Assembly: GCA_000961765.1 (NCBI GenBank)
Contig: LADT01000053.1
Coordinates: forward strand, 186,001 to 250,000
Length of the DNA: 64,000 nucleotides
Source of the DNA: Clostridiaceae bacterium BRH_c20a
GTDB taxonomy: Bacteria > Bacillota > Peptococcia > Peptococcales > BICA1-8
Direction: 5' to 3'
Shown here: positions 8,676-19,365 of the stretch, in pieces
How positions within the stretch are numbered: the stretch's first letter is position 1
How the letters are laid out: each line of letters starts with the position of its first letter
Notes under the pieces: model-generated
What the model saw: the letters and a program-made list of their open reading frames with translations, nothing else
What the model was told of the DNA's origin: nothing
Database searches by the model: none
Made by a program: the position numbers and the translations under genes

Positions 8676-8705
8676 ATTAATGTCCCCCTTCATTATTTTT
8701 TTAAT

Positions 8706-8864
8706 TTAATTGTCTACATCAATGACTTCCTTTGCTTCTTTATCAAGAAATCTTTCCTGACAAAAAGGACACATCATCTTGCGGTCTTGATGTCGGAAAT
8801 CATCTAATGACGCATAAAACTTTTTCTCACATTTAGGACAAACAACCCAAAAAATCTTGGCCAT
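8706..8864 (-). CDS. 52-aa zinc-ribbon protein of the UbiD cluster
   Basis: A short gene with ATG start and an AGGAGG site eight bases ahead. The 52-aa product has two CPxC pairs (CPKC near residue 9 and CPFC near residue 32), the layout of a one-zinc ribbon, then an acidic tail. It lies between UbiD and the TAXI binding protein on the same strand. Small zinc-binding subunits (subunit D) accompany several UbiX/UbiD-type hydroxyarylic decarboxylases such as BsdBCD; this protein could play that part, though its sequence is not a clear BsdD match. Confidence 0.8.
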   Translation of the reverse strand: MAKIFWVVCPKCEKKFYASLDDFRHQDRKMMCPFCQERFLDKEAKEVIDVDN

Positions 8865-8900
8865 ATATATTCCTCCTTCTCACTTCTTGAATTTTAAATT

Positions 8901-10295
8901 TTACTCAATATAGTCCTTCAAATTAATTCGGTCCAATACATCCTGTGGTACATTAATTTTTTCAGCAAAGGAACGGCTAAAAGGCTTAGTGGCATCAATG
9001 ATCATCTTGGCACCAACGCCTTCAATAACACCGGACGGATCTAACAGTCCACCCCTCAAACCCGGTATGATTGTTACATCTTTATCCGCCTGCACCCTTG
9101 TTGCTATTGACCAAAGGACCTCTTTTTCGTTGAAAGGATCGATATCATCATCCACCACCACAATATGCTTTACTATATCATGATGAGGGATGGTAGCTAA
9201 ACCTGCTACTTTCGCTTCCCCAGCAAACCTTTGTTTCAAAGATACATAAGCATGAAAACGGCAGGTACCGGTAGTAGGTAAATGAACTGCTTTAACCCCC
9301 GGAACAGTCCGCTTTAATTCTTCGTAAAGACAGGCCTCCTTAGCAATGCCACCTAAATTCCATGTATCGGGATGACCACATAGAATATTCATATAAATAG
9401 GATTTTTACGATGGGTAATGGCTGTGATCTTAACCACAGGCGACCAACGCTGGGGTCCATAATAACCACTAAATTCGCCAAACGGCCCTTCTGGCTCACG
9501 ACAGTTTGGTAAAATCTCACCTTCTATGATAATCTCCGCATCGGCAGGAACCATGAGCCGTTCTCCATATATTTCTGAAGGGACTAACCTTAGAGGCTCT
9601 TGTAAGATACCACCAATCACTTCATATTCATCCGTATTCATGGGCAGAATTGACTCAGAGCCCAAGAAGAAACCGGGGTGATGCCCCAACACATGAGCAA
9701 TAGGTAATGACTCACCTTTTTCTTGAGCCCTTATGAAATAGTTCCAGAGATGCCTTGGGCTCATCCAAATCCGAGATTCGTCTTTACCTGCAATAACCAT
9801 ACGATGATGAGAGGAATTATAAATCCCATTATCCGGATCTGCCGCTACCACCGCATCAGGTAAATATGGCATACCATCCATTTCATGGTGGGTTAACACA
9901 GGCAGCTTATACAAATCTACCTCATCCCCGGTCATAACCACTTCTTTACATGGTGCCTCCGCCTTGTCTATAATCACCGGTTTAATTAGATTTGTTGCCC
10001 TGTGTGAGTATTGCAAGCTGGTTTCCATCTGCCATTTGTCCTTTGCCAAATCCAACGCCAGAGCACATTTTTGCCTGGTAGCAAACATATTGGTAGCTAC
10101 CTTAAAACCACTAGGCTCCCCATAGAGATTCTTTACATTTTCAAATAGCAACAAAGGATATTTGTTTTCATCTTCTAGTTTTTGTTGAATGGCAGTTATT
10201 TCAAACTTCGGATCAACTTCCTTTTTAATGGTTACCAAATCTTCAGGCATTTCCTCTTGCATTTTATTTAAAAAGTATCTTAGATCTTTTGGCAC
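8901..10295 (-). CDS. UbiD-family (de)carboxylase
   Basis: 464 aa, normal family length. UbiD enzymes use prenylated FMN and a metal ion for reversible decarboxylation of aromatic or unsaturated acids. The signature EPEGPFGEFSGYYGP near residues 265-280 carries conserved glutamates, and the N-terminal EITAIQQKLE and VATNMFATRQ regions are typical. The GTG start is preceded by GAGGAGG. It is the first gene of the operon (UbiD, zinc ribbon, TAXI, TRAP, UbiX, LpdD-like), which couples uptake of an acid with its decarboxylation. The actual substrate is unknown. Confidence 0.93.
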   Translation of the reverse strand: MPKDLRYFLNKMQEEMPEDLVTIKKEVDPKFEITAIQQKLEDENKYPLLLFENVKNLYGEPSGFKVATNMFATRQKCALALDLAKDKWQMETSLQYSHRATNLIKPVIIDKAEAPCKEVVMTGDEVDLYKLPVLTHHEMDGMPYLPDAVVAADPDNGIYNSSHHRMVIAGKDESRIWMSPRHLWNYFIRAQEKGESLPIAHVLGHHPGFFLGSESILPMNTDEYEVIGGILQEPLRLVPSEIYGERLMVPADAEIIIEGEILPNCREPEGPFGEFSGYYGPQRWSPVVKITAITHRKNPIYMNILCGHPDTWNLGGIAKEACLYEELKRTVPGVKAVHLPTTGTCRFHAYVSLKQRFAGEAKVAGLATIPHHDIVKHIVVVDDDIDPFNEKEVLWSIATRVQADKDVTIIPGLRGGLLDPSGVIEGVGAKMIIDATKPFSRSFAEKINVPQDVLDRINLKDYIE

Positions 10296-10509
10296 AGTTT
10301 ATACCTCCTCGTAATGGCGCATAAAACCATTTGAATATTATGAATATTCTTTTCGTTCCCGTCCCCCTCTCATTTAGTATTGGTTTTATTGCTTTTATGA
10401 AAAATTTCGACAAATTAATAAGCAAATCCTATTTACAATGTACGGACTTTCATGCCATTTACGAGTTTATTCTAACAATTGTTAGGCAATAAATTAAAGC
10501 TTTTCAGGA

Positions 10510-10974
10510 TCACGTTCCTATTTTTATACCACCTCTCTTCGACTTAAAGCCACGAAGAAGTACATAACTGCTTACTGAATTGATCCCAGGCAGATTATAT
10601 ATCGCATCCTTCATAAAATTTTGCAAATGATTATTATCCCGTAAAGAAGCATGGACGTGAAGTGTACTAGGGCCGGTCATCTGGTTTATACTTAAAACAA
10701 ATTTATTATCTGCAAGGGTTTTCGCCACTTCATGTAACTGATTAGGATGAACAGCGATTTCAAAAAAGGCTGCGAGGTTAAAACCGACTTTGGCTGGATT
10801 TATAATGACACTAAATCGTTCAATAACGCCTGTATCAATTAGCCTGGTCACTCTCTCTCTTACTGAGACCCTCGAAAGATTTAATTTCCTGCCTATCTCC
10901 GCATAAGACAAACGCCCATCTTCACTCAACAAATCCAAAATCTTTTGATCCAGATCGTCTACATCAACACTCAT
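10510..10974 (-). CDS. Lrp/AsnC-family transcription regulator
   Basis: 154 aa with an N-terminal winged helix-turn-helix (LDQKILDLLSEDGRLSYAEIGRKLNLSRVSVRERV) and a C-terminal RAM ligand domain. The start is the ATG of MSVDVDDL, directly after GAAGGAGG; an upstream in-frame ATG would include the ribosome site. It is immediately upstream of the UbiD cluster in the same direction with a ~215-bp gap, so it may regulate that operon in response to an amino acid or aromatic compound. The 10975-11272 stretch behind it is AT-rich with no gene seen. Confidence 0.9.
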   Translation of the reverse strand: MSVDVDDLDQKILDLLSEDGRLSYAEIGRKLNLSRVSVRERVTRLIDTGVIERFSVIINPAKVGFNLAAFFEIAVHPNQLHEVAKTLADNKFVLSINQMTGPSTLHVHASLRDNNHLQNFMKDAIYNLPGINSVSSYVLLRGFKSKRGGIKIGT

Positions 10975-11272
10975 TCTAAAACCTCCTTCAATAATCCCCA
11001 CATTATAAATAATTGGGTGGAATTAAATACTTTTTTCCCCGAAGAATATTTTTGACCTGTCCTTAGATTATACCCTAAAAAGGAAAACTCAATTACATTA
11101 CTAATTGAACTCTCCTTTTGGTTAGGAAATACTCTTCCCCACATTTTATTGGTTCCCATGCTTTTATTATTTATTTTATATGTTTTTATAAAAATATACC
11201 TTAGATTGATTAATAAATATACCCTAGGAAAAATTTAATATATGTAATGTACTAAATATATATGCCAGAATA

Positions 11273-11319
11273 GAAAAAACCAGAAGACAGAGGCAATATG
11301 TCTCATCTTCTGGTTTTTT
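11273..11319 (-). terminator. Terminator of guaA
   Basis: AAAAAACCAGAAG pairs with CTTCTGGTTTTTT around a 20-nt internal segment; T-runs occur on both sides. It lies 24 bp after the guaA stop. Confidence 0.8.
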
Positions 11320-11342
11320 AGAACATTTTCAAGGTCTCAGCA

Positions 11343-12884
11343 CTATTCCCACTCTATTGTTCCAGGAGGCTTAGAGGTAATATCAAAAACAACCCGGTTG
11401 ACATGGTCTACTTCGTTAACAATTCTATTGGATATTTTCTCTAGCAGTTCATAGGGTAAGCGAGCCCAATCTGCTGTCATAGCATCCTCACTATTAACTG
11501 CTCTCAGTACAATAGGATAGGCATAGGTTCTCTCATCACCCATGACACCTACGGATTTGATACTAGGTAGGACTGCAAAGGATTGCCAGATTTTTTCATA
11601 TAAGCCGGCTTTCCTTATTTCTTCCATGATTATTGCATCGGCTTCCCGCAAGATATCCAGCTTCTCCAAAGTTATATCTCCAATAATTCTGATTGCTAAG
11701 CCAGGTCCGGGGAAGGGTTGACGGGTAACTATTACTGCTGGAAGCTCTAATTCCCTGGCTACATTTCGAACCTCATCTTTAAATAAGCTCCTTAAAGGCT
11801 CAATTAGCTGGAATTTCATATCCTTGGGCAGACCGCCTACATTATGGTGGCTCTTGATAGTTGCCGCTGTAGCGGTTCCACTTTCTATTACATCAGAATA
11901 GAGAGTACCCTGGACAAGGTATTCACTATCATCAAATTTTTTAGCCTCTTCTTCAAAAACTCTAATGAATTCCTCACCAATTATCTTCCTTTTTTCCTCG
12001 GGTTCAGTTATTCCAACCAGTTTTTTTAGAAACCTTTCTTTTGCATCCACAAAATCTAAACGAATCCCAAATTGGTCTCCAAAAATTTCTTTTACCTGTT
12101 GAGGTTCATTTTTACGCATAAAACCATGGTCGACAAAAATACAGGTAAGATTTTCTCCGATAGCTTTATGGACTAAAATAGCTGCTACTGAAGAATCGAT
12201 TCCTCCGCTTAAACCACAGATTACCTTTTTGTTACCAACCTTCCTACGGATAGCCTCGACCTCATCATCGATAAATGATCCCATAGTCCAGTCTGCTTTA
12301 CAGCCGCAAATAGCAAAAAGGAAATTCTCCAGCATCTTCTGCCCATTGGCGGTATGCTTAACTTCAGGATGAAATTGAACGCCATACAACTCTTTTTCTA
12401 GATTGGAAAAAGCAGCAAATGGAGTATGCTCAGTTTTTCCTATGCTTTTAAAGCCCGCCGGCACCTCAGAAATGTAATCACCATGGCTCATCCAGCATAA
12501 CTGTTCTAAAGATAATCCTGTAAATAATTTATCACTTGTATCTGCTTCCATATTGGCTTTACCATATTCTCTAAGATTGGTCTTTTCTACTTTTCCACCT
12601 AAGAAATATGTAATAAGCTGCATGCCATAGCAAATTCCTAGAATAGGTATTCCTAAATTAAGCAGTTCCGGATCACAATGGGGTGCACCCTCACCATAAA
12701 CACTAGCTGGGCCCCCGGTAAAAATAATACCTTTAGGTTTCATTTCTTTTATCTTTTCTAGAGGTGTATTATAAGGGAGCATCTCCGAATATACCTTCAG
12801 CTCTCTAATACGTCTTGTTATCAACTGATTGTACTGACCGCCAAAATCTAATACCAGCACAGTATCATGCTTTCTCCAATCCAA
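11343..12884 (-). CDS. guaA: GMP synthase (glutamine-hydrolysing)
   Basis: 513 aa, complete. It aminates XMP to GMP using glutamine and ATP. The class I amidotransferase domain has the nucleophile in GICYGMQL and the His-Glu pair in GVQFHPEV; the ATP pyrophosphatase domain has the PP-loop [11 protein letters not shown]; the C-terminal dimerisation domain ends [21 protein letters not shown] start follows AAAGGAGG. It is downstream of hpt, forming a purine pair, and ends in a strong terminator. No guanine riboswitch is visible here, unlike at xpt. Confidence 0.97.
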   Translation of the reverse strand: MDWRKHDTVLVLDFGGQYNQLITRRIRELKVYSEMLPYNTPLEKIKEMKPKGIIFTGGPASVYGEGAPHCDPELLNLGIPILGICYGMQLITYFLGGKVEKTNLREYGKANMEADTSDKLFTGLSLEQLCWMSHGDYISEVPAGFKSIGKTEHTPFAAFSNLEKELYGVQFHPEVKHTANGQKMLENFLFAICGCKADWTMGSFIDDEVEAIRRKVGNKKVICGLSGGIDSSVAAILVHKAIGENLTCIFVDHGFMRKNEPQQVKEIFGDQFGIRLDFVDAKERFLKKLVGITEPEEKRKIIGEEFIRVFEEEAKKFDDSEYLVQGTLYSDVIESGTATAATIKSHHNVGGLPKDMKFQLIEPLRSLFKDEVRNVARELELPAVIVTRQPFPGPGLAIRIIGDITLEKLDILREADAIIMEEIRKAGLYEKIWQSFAVLPSIKSVGVMGDERTYAYPIVLRAVNSEDAMTADWARLPYELLEKISNRIVNEVDHVNRVVFDITSKPPGTIEWE

Positions 12885-12904
12885 AATATTTCCTCCTTTT
12901 GTTA

Positions 12905-13003
12905 TTTAGGTTAAGGTTTCGTTCACTTCGATTCACTAGGTTAAGGTTAAGAAAAATATTTTAAATCACTTAACCTCAGCCTTAGCCTTTAACCTTATTT
13001 ATT
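12905..13003. repeat. GGTTAA hexamer repeat between hpt and guaA
   Basis: Inverted pair of TTAGGTTAAGGTTTCG-type and CTTAACCTCAGCCTTAGCC-type runs flanking a short AT stretch, with a degenerate CGTTCACTTCGATTCACTAGG centre. Same family as at 1318. Confidence 0.7.
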
Positions 13004-13007
13004 TAGA

Positions 13008-13544
13008 TTACGAGTATGCCTTCGGATCCAAAACTGCTACATAGGGCAGATTTCTATATTTCTCAGCATAATCTAAACCATAGCCTACAACAAACTCATC
13101 AGGTATCGAATACCCCTTATAATCGGGAGTAATAGCTACCTTTCTACGTTCAGGCTTGTCCAAAAAAGAGCAAATCTTAACGCTTCTGGGTCCTCGGGAA
13201 AATATATTATCCATTAAATACTTTAACGTCAATCCTGTATCTACGATATCCTCAACTATTAAAAGATCTCTATCTTCTACACTTTCATCTAAATCCTTCA
13301 ATATTCTTACTACACCGGAAGATTTAGTTGAAGATCCATAGCTAGTTACCACCATTGTATCAATATCAAGGGGAACCTTTATCTCTCGGACTAAATCTGC
13401 CATAAAGACCATGGCTCCTTTTAATATACAAATAACCAATAAATCTTTTTCTTGATAATCCCGGGTAATCATCTCACCTAACTCTTTTACCTTAACCTTA
13501 ATCTCTTCTTCGGTAATTAGAATCTTGCTTATATTTGCTTCCAT
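13008..13544 (-). CDS. hpt: Hypoxanthine phosphoribosyltransferase
   Basis: 178 aa from the ATG of MEANISKILITEEEI, which follows GAGGAGGAGCC; an in-frame start 21 bp earlier includes that ribosome site and is less likely. It salvages hypoxanthine (and often guanine) with PRPP. The PRPP loop LLIVEDIVDTGLTLKYL and the early VCILKGAMVFMADL segment are diagnostic. It lies upstream of guaA. In many Bacillota hpt is beside tilS and ftsH; here it is with guaA instead. Confidence 0.95.
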   Translation of the reverse strand: MEANISKILITEEEIKVKVKELGEMITRDYQEKDLLVICILKGAMVFMADLVREIKVPLDIDTMVVTSYGSSTKSSGVVRILKDLDESVEDRDLLIVEDIVDTGLTLKYLMDNIFSRGPRSVKICSFLDKPERRKVAITPDYKGYSIPDEFVVGYGLDYAEKYRNLPYVAVLDPKAYS

Positions 13545-13915
13545 CAGGCTCCTCCTCAAATTCAAGCTACAAGATGCTACTTTTCAATTTAGCGTCCCGA
13601 ATCGATGCAAAAATTATACCAATGGTAGTATATAATGTCAATGTAACTGTCACAGGTATGTAACTGTCACAGGTAACTGTTGAAAATAAGCGTCTCTGCT
13701 GCGTTAATTTTAAAATCCGAAGTCCTCAACGGAAAAAGGAACGGGACACACCTGCTAAAACAGGAATGTCCCCAACATACGCCTCCGGCCTTGGGTTTAA
13801 AATATGCCTTGCCATCCACTAATTTTGAACAGTCACTTAATATTTTCTTCACCAGATGTATGTGTGCCCTTGATTTATCGCGCCCACTCGCTCACGCGCC
13901 CACGCAAAAACGTTA
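13545..13915. other. Intergenic region with short direct repeats, no credible gene
   Basis: Contains two tandem copies of a 17-bp unit, TGTAACTGTCACAGGTA (13642-13675, plus a partial third), a TATAAT-like box just before them, and a GGGACACACCT...AGGAATGTCCCC pair (about 13742-13774) that resembles a block near 36722-36770. Open frames here lack ribosome sites and protein-like composition. It looks like repeat-derived DNA upstream of hpt. Confidence 0.5.
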
Positions 13916-14686
13916 TCACATTGGTGGATTGATAACTATTTCCTTATTATAGTCTGAAAACTCAACACTCATACTTAAACGATGATTTTCATGCTGTTTA
14001 TTAACAGCATTTATTTCAGCTTTGGTTAATAAACCAGATTTATCAACCCAAACGGTATAGGTGAAGTCTTTCCATAAGACCAGCAAATATTTATTTTCCG
14101 TTTCCGCCATTACTTCATATTTTCTACATTTCTTATTTTTTACTACTTCCTTGCCTACATATTCGGCAAGTACTGGTTCAGAAAATGTAAAAGCTCCCAA
14201 AGGATTAATCTCCTGAATCAGTTTTTCCGTAGCCTCGACATTAGTGTCTTCTACAACTAACCAGTCTTTTGAAAAAACATCTTTGCGATAGAGTTTATCC
14301 GTTACTTGAAAAATCTCAAAATCAGAATTAACTACGTGTAGCTTACCGGTAAAGTGGACATTACCATTACTCTTTTCACCTACAATTTCACTTAGCAGTT
14401 CTTCCTTTTCATCAATTATTCTCTTTGATACAGCTTCATAACGGTAACTTTCAGCATTTAAAGTATTGCTAATAGCAGTGCTAACTGCTTCTTCTGGTGG
14501 AACAGAGTTTAGTCCGCGGTATACACCATATCCACCACCGCTCAGTACAAGAATTAGTAAAATTGTTAGAACCCATTTCCAATTCAAGTTTAACCTTGGC
14601 ATTCTAAATTCAGGAAAGCTAAATTTGGGTAGTTTAAACCGAGGTTTTTTAAAAAGCCAAAAGGTAGTCTTATCCCCTTTTTTCAT
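13916..14686 (-). CDS. Single-pass membrane protein with large outer domain, unknown function
   Basis: 256 aa. The first ~38 residues are basic and rich in KLPKF/PEFRMPRL, then one transmembrane helix (WKWVLTILLILVLSGGGYGVY), then about 200 residues outside. The outer part has the alternating strands and the KEVVKNKKCRKYEV turn seen in LolA/LppX-like lipid-binding folds, but this is only a resemblance. No enzymatic motif is visible. It has its own terminator-like hairpin upstream (14763) and no functional neighbours. Confidence 0.75.
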   Translation of the reverse strand: MKKGDKTTFWLFKKPRFKLPKFSFPEFRMPRLNLNWKWVLTILLILVLSGGGYGVYRGLNSVPPEEAVSTAISNTLNAESYRYEAVSKRIIDEKEELLSEIVGEKSNGNVHFTGKLHVVNSDFEIFQVTDKLYRKDVFSKDWLVVEDTNVEATEKLIQEINPLGAFTFSEPVLAEYVGKEVVKNKKCRKYEVMAETENKYLLVLWKDFTYTVWVDKSGLLTKAEINAVNKQHENHRLSMSVEFSDYNKEIVINPPM

Positions 14687-14762
14687 AAAATCCCCCCCTT
14701 TATTTCTACTAATTTTTACTTAGCTAAGGAGAGATTTATTACTATCTACCTGTCCTAATTTG

Positions 14763-14798
14763 AAAAAAATTCTGTCCTTTTAGGACAGAATTTTTTTC
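14763..14798 (-). terminator. Bidirectional terminator hairpin
   Basis: AAAAAAATTCTGTCC / GGACAGAATTTTTTT with a short loop. It separates the membrane-protein gene from the repeat element and aminotransferase upstream of it. Confidence 0.8.
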
Positions 14799-14899
14799 AG
14801 TCTACTTTGGGGACAATTCAATATGTCAGTGGGCGAAAATATATTAGTGACAGTAAATAATGGATTAATCACGGGCTCCAATACTATAGAATATACATG

Positions 14900-15074
14900 C
14901 AATGTTTGTGTCAGACGCTCAATATTCACCCATAAGCATTGTCAGACGCAATAGATTAGCCCATAAGAAATGTCATTTCCCGGGCACTGGGCACTGGTCC
15001 CTGGTCCCTGATCACAGGGCACTGAGCACTATTTCCCGCTTACACACAAACCTGACGCCCAATGGTCGCCCCTA
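14900..15074. repeat. CAGACGC element E1: two 31-bp units plus CACTGGT heptamers
   Basis: Two contiguous 31-bp units starting at 14912 and 14943 (CAGACGCTCAATATTCACCC and CAGACGCAATAGATTAGCCC, each ending in TGT), then the heptamer run GGCACTGGGCACTGG with TCCCTGG variants (about 14983-15035), then a GACGCCCAATGGTCGCC segment whose CCCCTAC abuts the aminotransferase stop codon. The preceding ~100 bp (14799-14899) holds nothing recognisable. Confidence 0.85.
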
Positions 15075-16265
15075 CTAGTCCAAAAAATTTGTAATTACTC
15101 CGCCTAGCTTTTTCATGCCCTTCTCTATACTTTCAGGGGAGGCATTGGAAAAGTTCAATCGCATAGTATTTTCTCCTCCACCAGAGGCAAAAAAGCTATT
15201 ACCTGGGATAAATGCAACCTTTTCCTTGATAGCTTCCTCTAATAATTTAACTGTAGAAACACCCTGAGGCATTTCTGCCCAGATAAATAATCCACCCGCC
15301 GGTGTGGTCCACTTGACTTCAGCTGGAAAGTATTCTTCCATACATTTGAGCATCAAATCTCTTTTTTCTTTATAACCGGAATTTATCCTGTCTATATGGG
15401 GAGCCAACAGACCCCGTTTGCAAAATTCATAGACTATCATTTGGGAAAGATTAGAGGTATGAACATCGGTTGCCTGTTTTCCTATTACCATTTTATTAAT
15501 AATCTCTTTAGGGCCAACAGCAAAACCCACCCTCAAGCCTGGTGAAATAATCTTGGAAAAAGACCCCAGGTAAACAGACTGACCATTTTTATCAAAGGAC
15601 TTCAAAGCAGGTATTTTTTCACCGGAATAATTTAAGCTTCCGTATGGATCATCTTCGATGACCGTAATTTCATAGTTAGTCACCAGTTCCATCACTTCCT
15701 GCCGCCTTTGTGCAGACATCGTCAATCCTGTAGGATTTTGGAAAGTAGGTACAAGATATAACAGTTTATTCCTTTCCTGATTGGTTTCTAAGGCCTTCCG
15801 TAAAGATTCGATATTTATACCTTCAGCATCAACATCAGCAATGGTAAACTGTGCTTCATAAGTCTTAAATATTTGTAAAGCTGCCAGATATGTAGGGTTT
15901 TCAACAATAACGCTATCTCCCACATTAATAAAAGACTTTGCCATTAAATCTATCCCTTGCTGGGAGCCGGAAAGAATCAGGACTTCCTCGGGGAGAGCTT
16001 TAATTCCTTTTTCTTCGAGCCAGCCAGCAACGTATTCCCTTAGTGGAGCATATCCTTCACTGGCGCTGTATTGCAAAATATTAGTATCTGCAGTACTCAC
16101 TATATCCGTCATTATCTTTTTCACATCTTCAATCGGAAAAGCATCAGCGGAAGGCATACCCCCGCCAAAAGAAATCATATCAGGCTGAGAAATTAATTTT
16201 AATATTTCTCTGATAACATTACCTGACATATTTTTAAGTCTATCTGCAAATTGTGCATTACCCAA
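15075..16265 (-). CDS. PLP-dependent aminotransferase (2-aminoadipate/MocR-like class I fold)
   Basis: About 396 aa. Class I/II aminotransferase of the group that includes 2-aminoadipate and aromatic aminotransferases. Visible elements are the start FADRLKNMSGNVIREILK, MISFGGGMPSADAFP, the LVPTFQNPTGLTMS turn, the EDDPYGSLNYSGE segment and the PLP lysine in SFSKIISPGLRVGF. A TTG start at 16265 with AAGGTGA five bases before is preferred; a GTG at 16274 overlaps that site. It transfers amino groups between an amino acid and 2-oxoglutarate; the substrate is not decidable. Confidence 0.9.
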   Translation of the reverse strand: MGNAQFADRLKNMSGNVIREILKLISQPDMISFGGGMPSADAFPIEDVKKIMTDIVSTADTNILQYSASEGYAPLREYVAGWLEEKGIKALPEEVLILSGSQQGIDLMAKSFINVGDSVIVENPTYLAALQIFKTYEAQFTIADVDAEGINIESLRKALETNQERNKLLYLVPTFQNPTGLTMSAQRRQEVMELVTNYEITVIEDDPYGSLNYSGEKIPALKSFDKNGQSVYLGSFSKIISPGLRVGFAVGPKEIINKMVIGKQATDVHTSNLSQMIVYEFCKRGLLAPHIDRINSGYKEKRDLMLKCMEEYFPAEVKWTTPAGGLFIWAEMPQGVSTVKLLEEAIKEKVAFIPGNSFFASGGGENTMRLNFSNASPESIEKGMKKLGGVITNFLD

Positions 16266-16329
16266 TTCAGTCACCTTCCAATATAGTTATTTTTAAACTA
16301 TACTATAACAACTAATTGTACTCGTGTCT

Positions 16330-16505
16330 ATACTTATTACCACCGACTGGTGGCTAGTGACTGGTTACTGGCAATGAGGTCAATTATTGGGTTTCGTGCC
16401 CTGGGTCCAGAGGCCAGAGACCAGTGCTCAGTGTAATTTAAGGTTAAGTAAATGTTTTTAGCATTTTCTCAACCTCAATCTAGCGAAGCGAAACCTTAAT
16501 CTTTA
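16330..16505. repeat. Heptamer and GGTTAA/CGCTTCG repeats
   Basis: Degenerate CTGGTNA/CCAGTGC heptamers (16335-16432) lead into TTTAAGGTTAAG and the inverted AATCTAGCGAAGCGAAACCTT. This is the core of the CAGACGC elements without the 31-bp units. The rest of 16266-16599 is AT-rich and probably carries the promoter of the following plus-strand gene (TATAGAAT near 16541). Confidence 0.75.
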
Positions 16506-16599
16506 TTTTCCATTCCTACTTACATAAATATTTATATTCGTATAGAATGTAGGTAATTCATATATTTGGACAACTTTACCTTGTGGAAGGGTGAATTAA

Positions 16600-16959
16600 A
16601 TGGGAAAAAAGATGTATGAATTAATGGAAAAGATGTACCTGGAGCTACAAGAAACAAAAAAGGAACTAAAGAGCGATATTCAGGAATTAACAGGTAATGT
16701 TAATATTTTAAAAGATGACGTTTATGATTTAAAAGGTAATGTTAATGTATTAAAAGATGATGTTCAAGATTTAAAAGGTGACGTTAAAAAAATTGAAACC
16801 AAGTTGGAAAATGAAACTAATGAGAAAATTAGGGCTTTGTTTGACGATAGAGAGGTTCAAAAAGAAACCAACGAAAAAATTCTCTCAACTTTAGATCGCA
16901 TTGAAGCTAAAGTGGATGTTCTACAAGTGGAGACTGCCCATATCCGTCGAATTAAATAG
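16600..16959 (+). CDS. Coiled-coil protein of unknown function
   Basis: 119 aa, highly charged and almost entirely predicted alpha-helical coiled coil. It contains three consecutive near-repeats (residues about 25-66) around the motif NILKDDVYDLKG, each 14 residues long. The tail LDRIEAKVDVLQVETAHIRRIK resembles the end of short coiled-coil proteins common in Bacillota with no known function. ATG start, a weak GAAGGGTG ribosome site, its own terminator immediately after. It is a single-gene plus-strand unit between minus-strand operons. Confidence 0.75.
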   Translation: MGKKMYELMEKMYLELQETKKELKSDIQELTGNVNILKDDVYDLKGNVNVLKDDVQDLKGDVKKIETKLENETNEKIRALFDDREVQKETNEKILSTLDRIEAKVDVLQVETAHIRRIK

Positions 16960-16960
16960 T

Positions 16961-16985
16961 AAAAAGGGACTTTGGTCCCTTTTTA
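16961..16985 (+). terminator. Terminator of the coiled-coil gene
   Basis: AAAAAGGGAC TTTG GTCCCTTTTT, directly after the stop codon. Confidence 0.85.
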
Positions 16986-17030
16986 GGTTTCACTTCGTTA
17001 GATTAAGGTTTGGCTCCGCTAGGTTTAGAT

Positions 17031-17066
17031 AAAAAAAACCCCCGACAGTTTTACTGTCAGGGGTTA
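17031..17066 (-). terminator. Terminator of groEL
   Basis: On the minus strand AACCCCTGACAG TAAAA CTGTCGGGGGTT followed by eight T. It lies a few bases past the groEL stop. Confidence 0.85.
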
Positions 17067-17072
17067 TTTTTA

Positions 17073-18731
<1,659 letters not shown>

Positions 18732-18735
18732 TTAA

Positions 18736-19023
18736 TTAATCTAAAATTGCTAAGATATCTCTTTCGCCTAGGATAAGTACTTCTTCGCCGTCAACCTTTA
18801 TCTCAGTACCGGCATACTTTGAGAATATAACCTTATCCCCTACTTTTACCTCCATAGGAGCCTTTTGTCCATTTTCTAGAACTTTTCCGGTTCCCACTGC
18901 TAAAACTTCACCTTGTTGAGGTTTTTCCTTTGCAGTATCAGGTAATACAATACCGCTTTTTGTTTTTTCTTCTTGAGCAAGTGCCTTCAAAACTACTCTG
19001 TCGCCTAATGGCTTAACATTCAC
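18736..19023 (-). CDS. groS: Co-chaperonin GroES
   Basis: 95 aa from the GTG of [15 protein letters not shown], which lies eight bases after AGGAGG; a TTG two codons earlier is too close to the ribosome site. It forms the heptameric lid of the GroEL chamber; the mobile loop [17 protein letters not shown] is present. First gene of the groESL operon. Confidence 0.97.
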   Translation of the reverse strand: MNVKPLGDRVVLKALAQEEKTKSGIVLPDTAKEKPQQGEVLAVGTGKVLENGQKAPMEVKVGDKVIFSKYAGTEIKVDGEEVLILGERDILAILD

Positions 19024-19062
19024 GGGCAAACCCTCCTTTTGATTTTTAAGTTTTATTTTTTG

Positions 19063-19089
19063 TTAGCACTCTCTTTAGGTGAGTGCTAA
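19063..19089 (-). promoter_or_regulatory. CIRCE operator (HrcA site)
   Basis: A perfect TTAGCACTC - 9 bp - GAGTGCTAA inverted repeat located between the groES promoter and start codon. Confidence 0.98.
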
Positions 19090-19100
19090 TACCTATTAAT

Positions 19101-19129
19101 ATAATAATAAACCCTGAGCCCTTTATCAA
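19101..19129 (-). promoter_or_regulatory. Sigma-A promoter of groESL
   Basis: On the minus strand TTGATA and TATTAT are separated by 17 bp, placing the transcription start just before the CIRCE repeat. Confidence 0.8.
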
Positions 19130-19298
19130 GGGTTTTTTTAAATAAATTTCCTTTTTTAATTAATTACTGTAAAATATTATCAAGAAAACTTACTTTAGCT
19201 GGATTTCTATACTCCACCACATAAAGAATATTGCCCTCAAAAACATTTTTTATACATATTTAGGAAAAAAATAAAAGTTAACAAGCAATTTTATTCAG

Positions 19299-19335
19299 TG
19301 GTCGATAGTCCATTGACTATAGTCTATAGTCCTTC
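19299..19335. repeat. Short heptamer run GTCTATA
   Basis: GATAGTCCATTGACTATAGTCTATAGTCC contains about four degenerate 7-bp units (GACTATA/GTCTATA/GTCCATT). It belongs to the same motif group as the array at 50140. The remaining sequence between groES and this point, 19130-19298, is AT-rich with no feature seen. Confidence 0.6.
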
Positions 19336-19365
19336 AAACTACTTTTCAAAAAAGAGGTGCAGCTA

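Noticed and set aside
13667-13852. 61-aa minus-strand frame upstream of the 13916 gene
   Set aside because: No ribosome site; sequence coincides with repeat-like intergenic DNA, not with a protein family I recognise.
14820-15060. Insertion sequence remnant
   Set aside because: No transposase fragment and no target-site duplication or terminal inverted repeat of IS type could be seen; composed wholly of short repeats.
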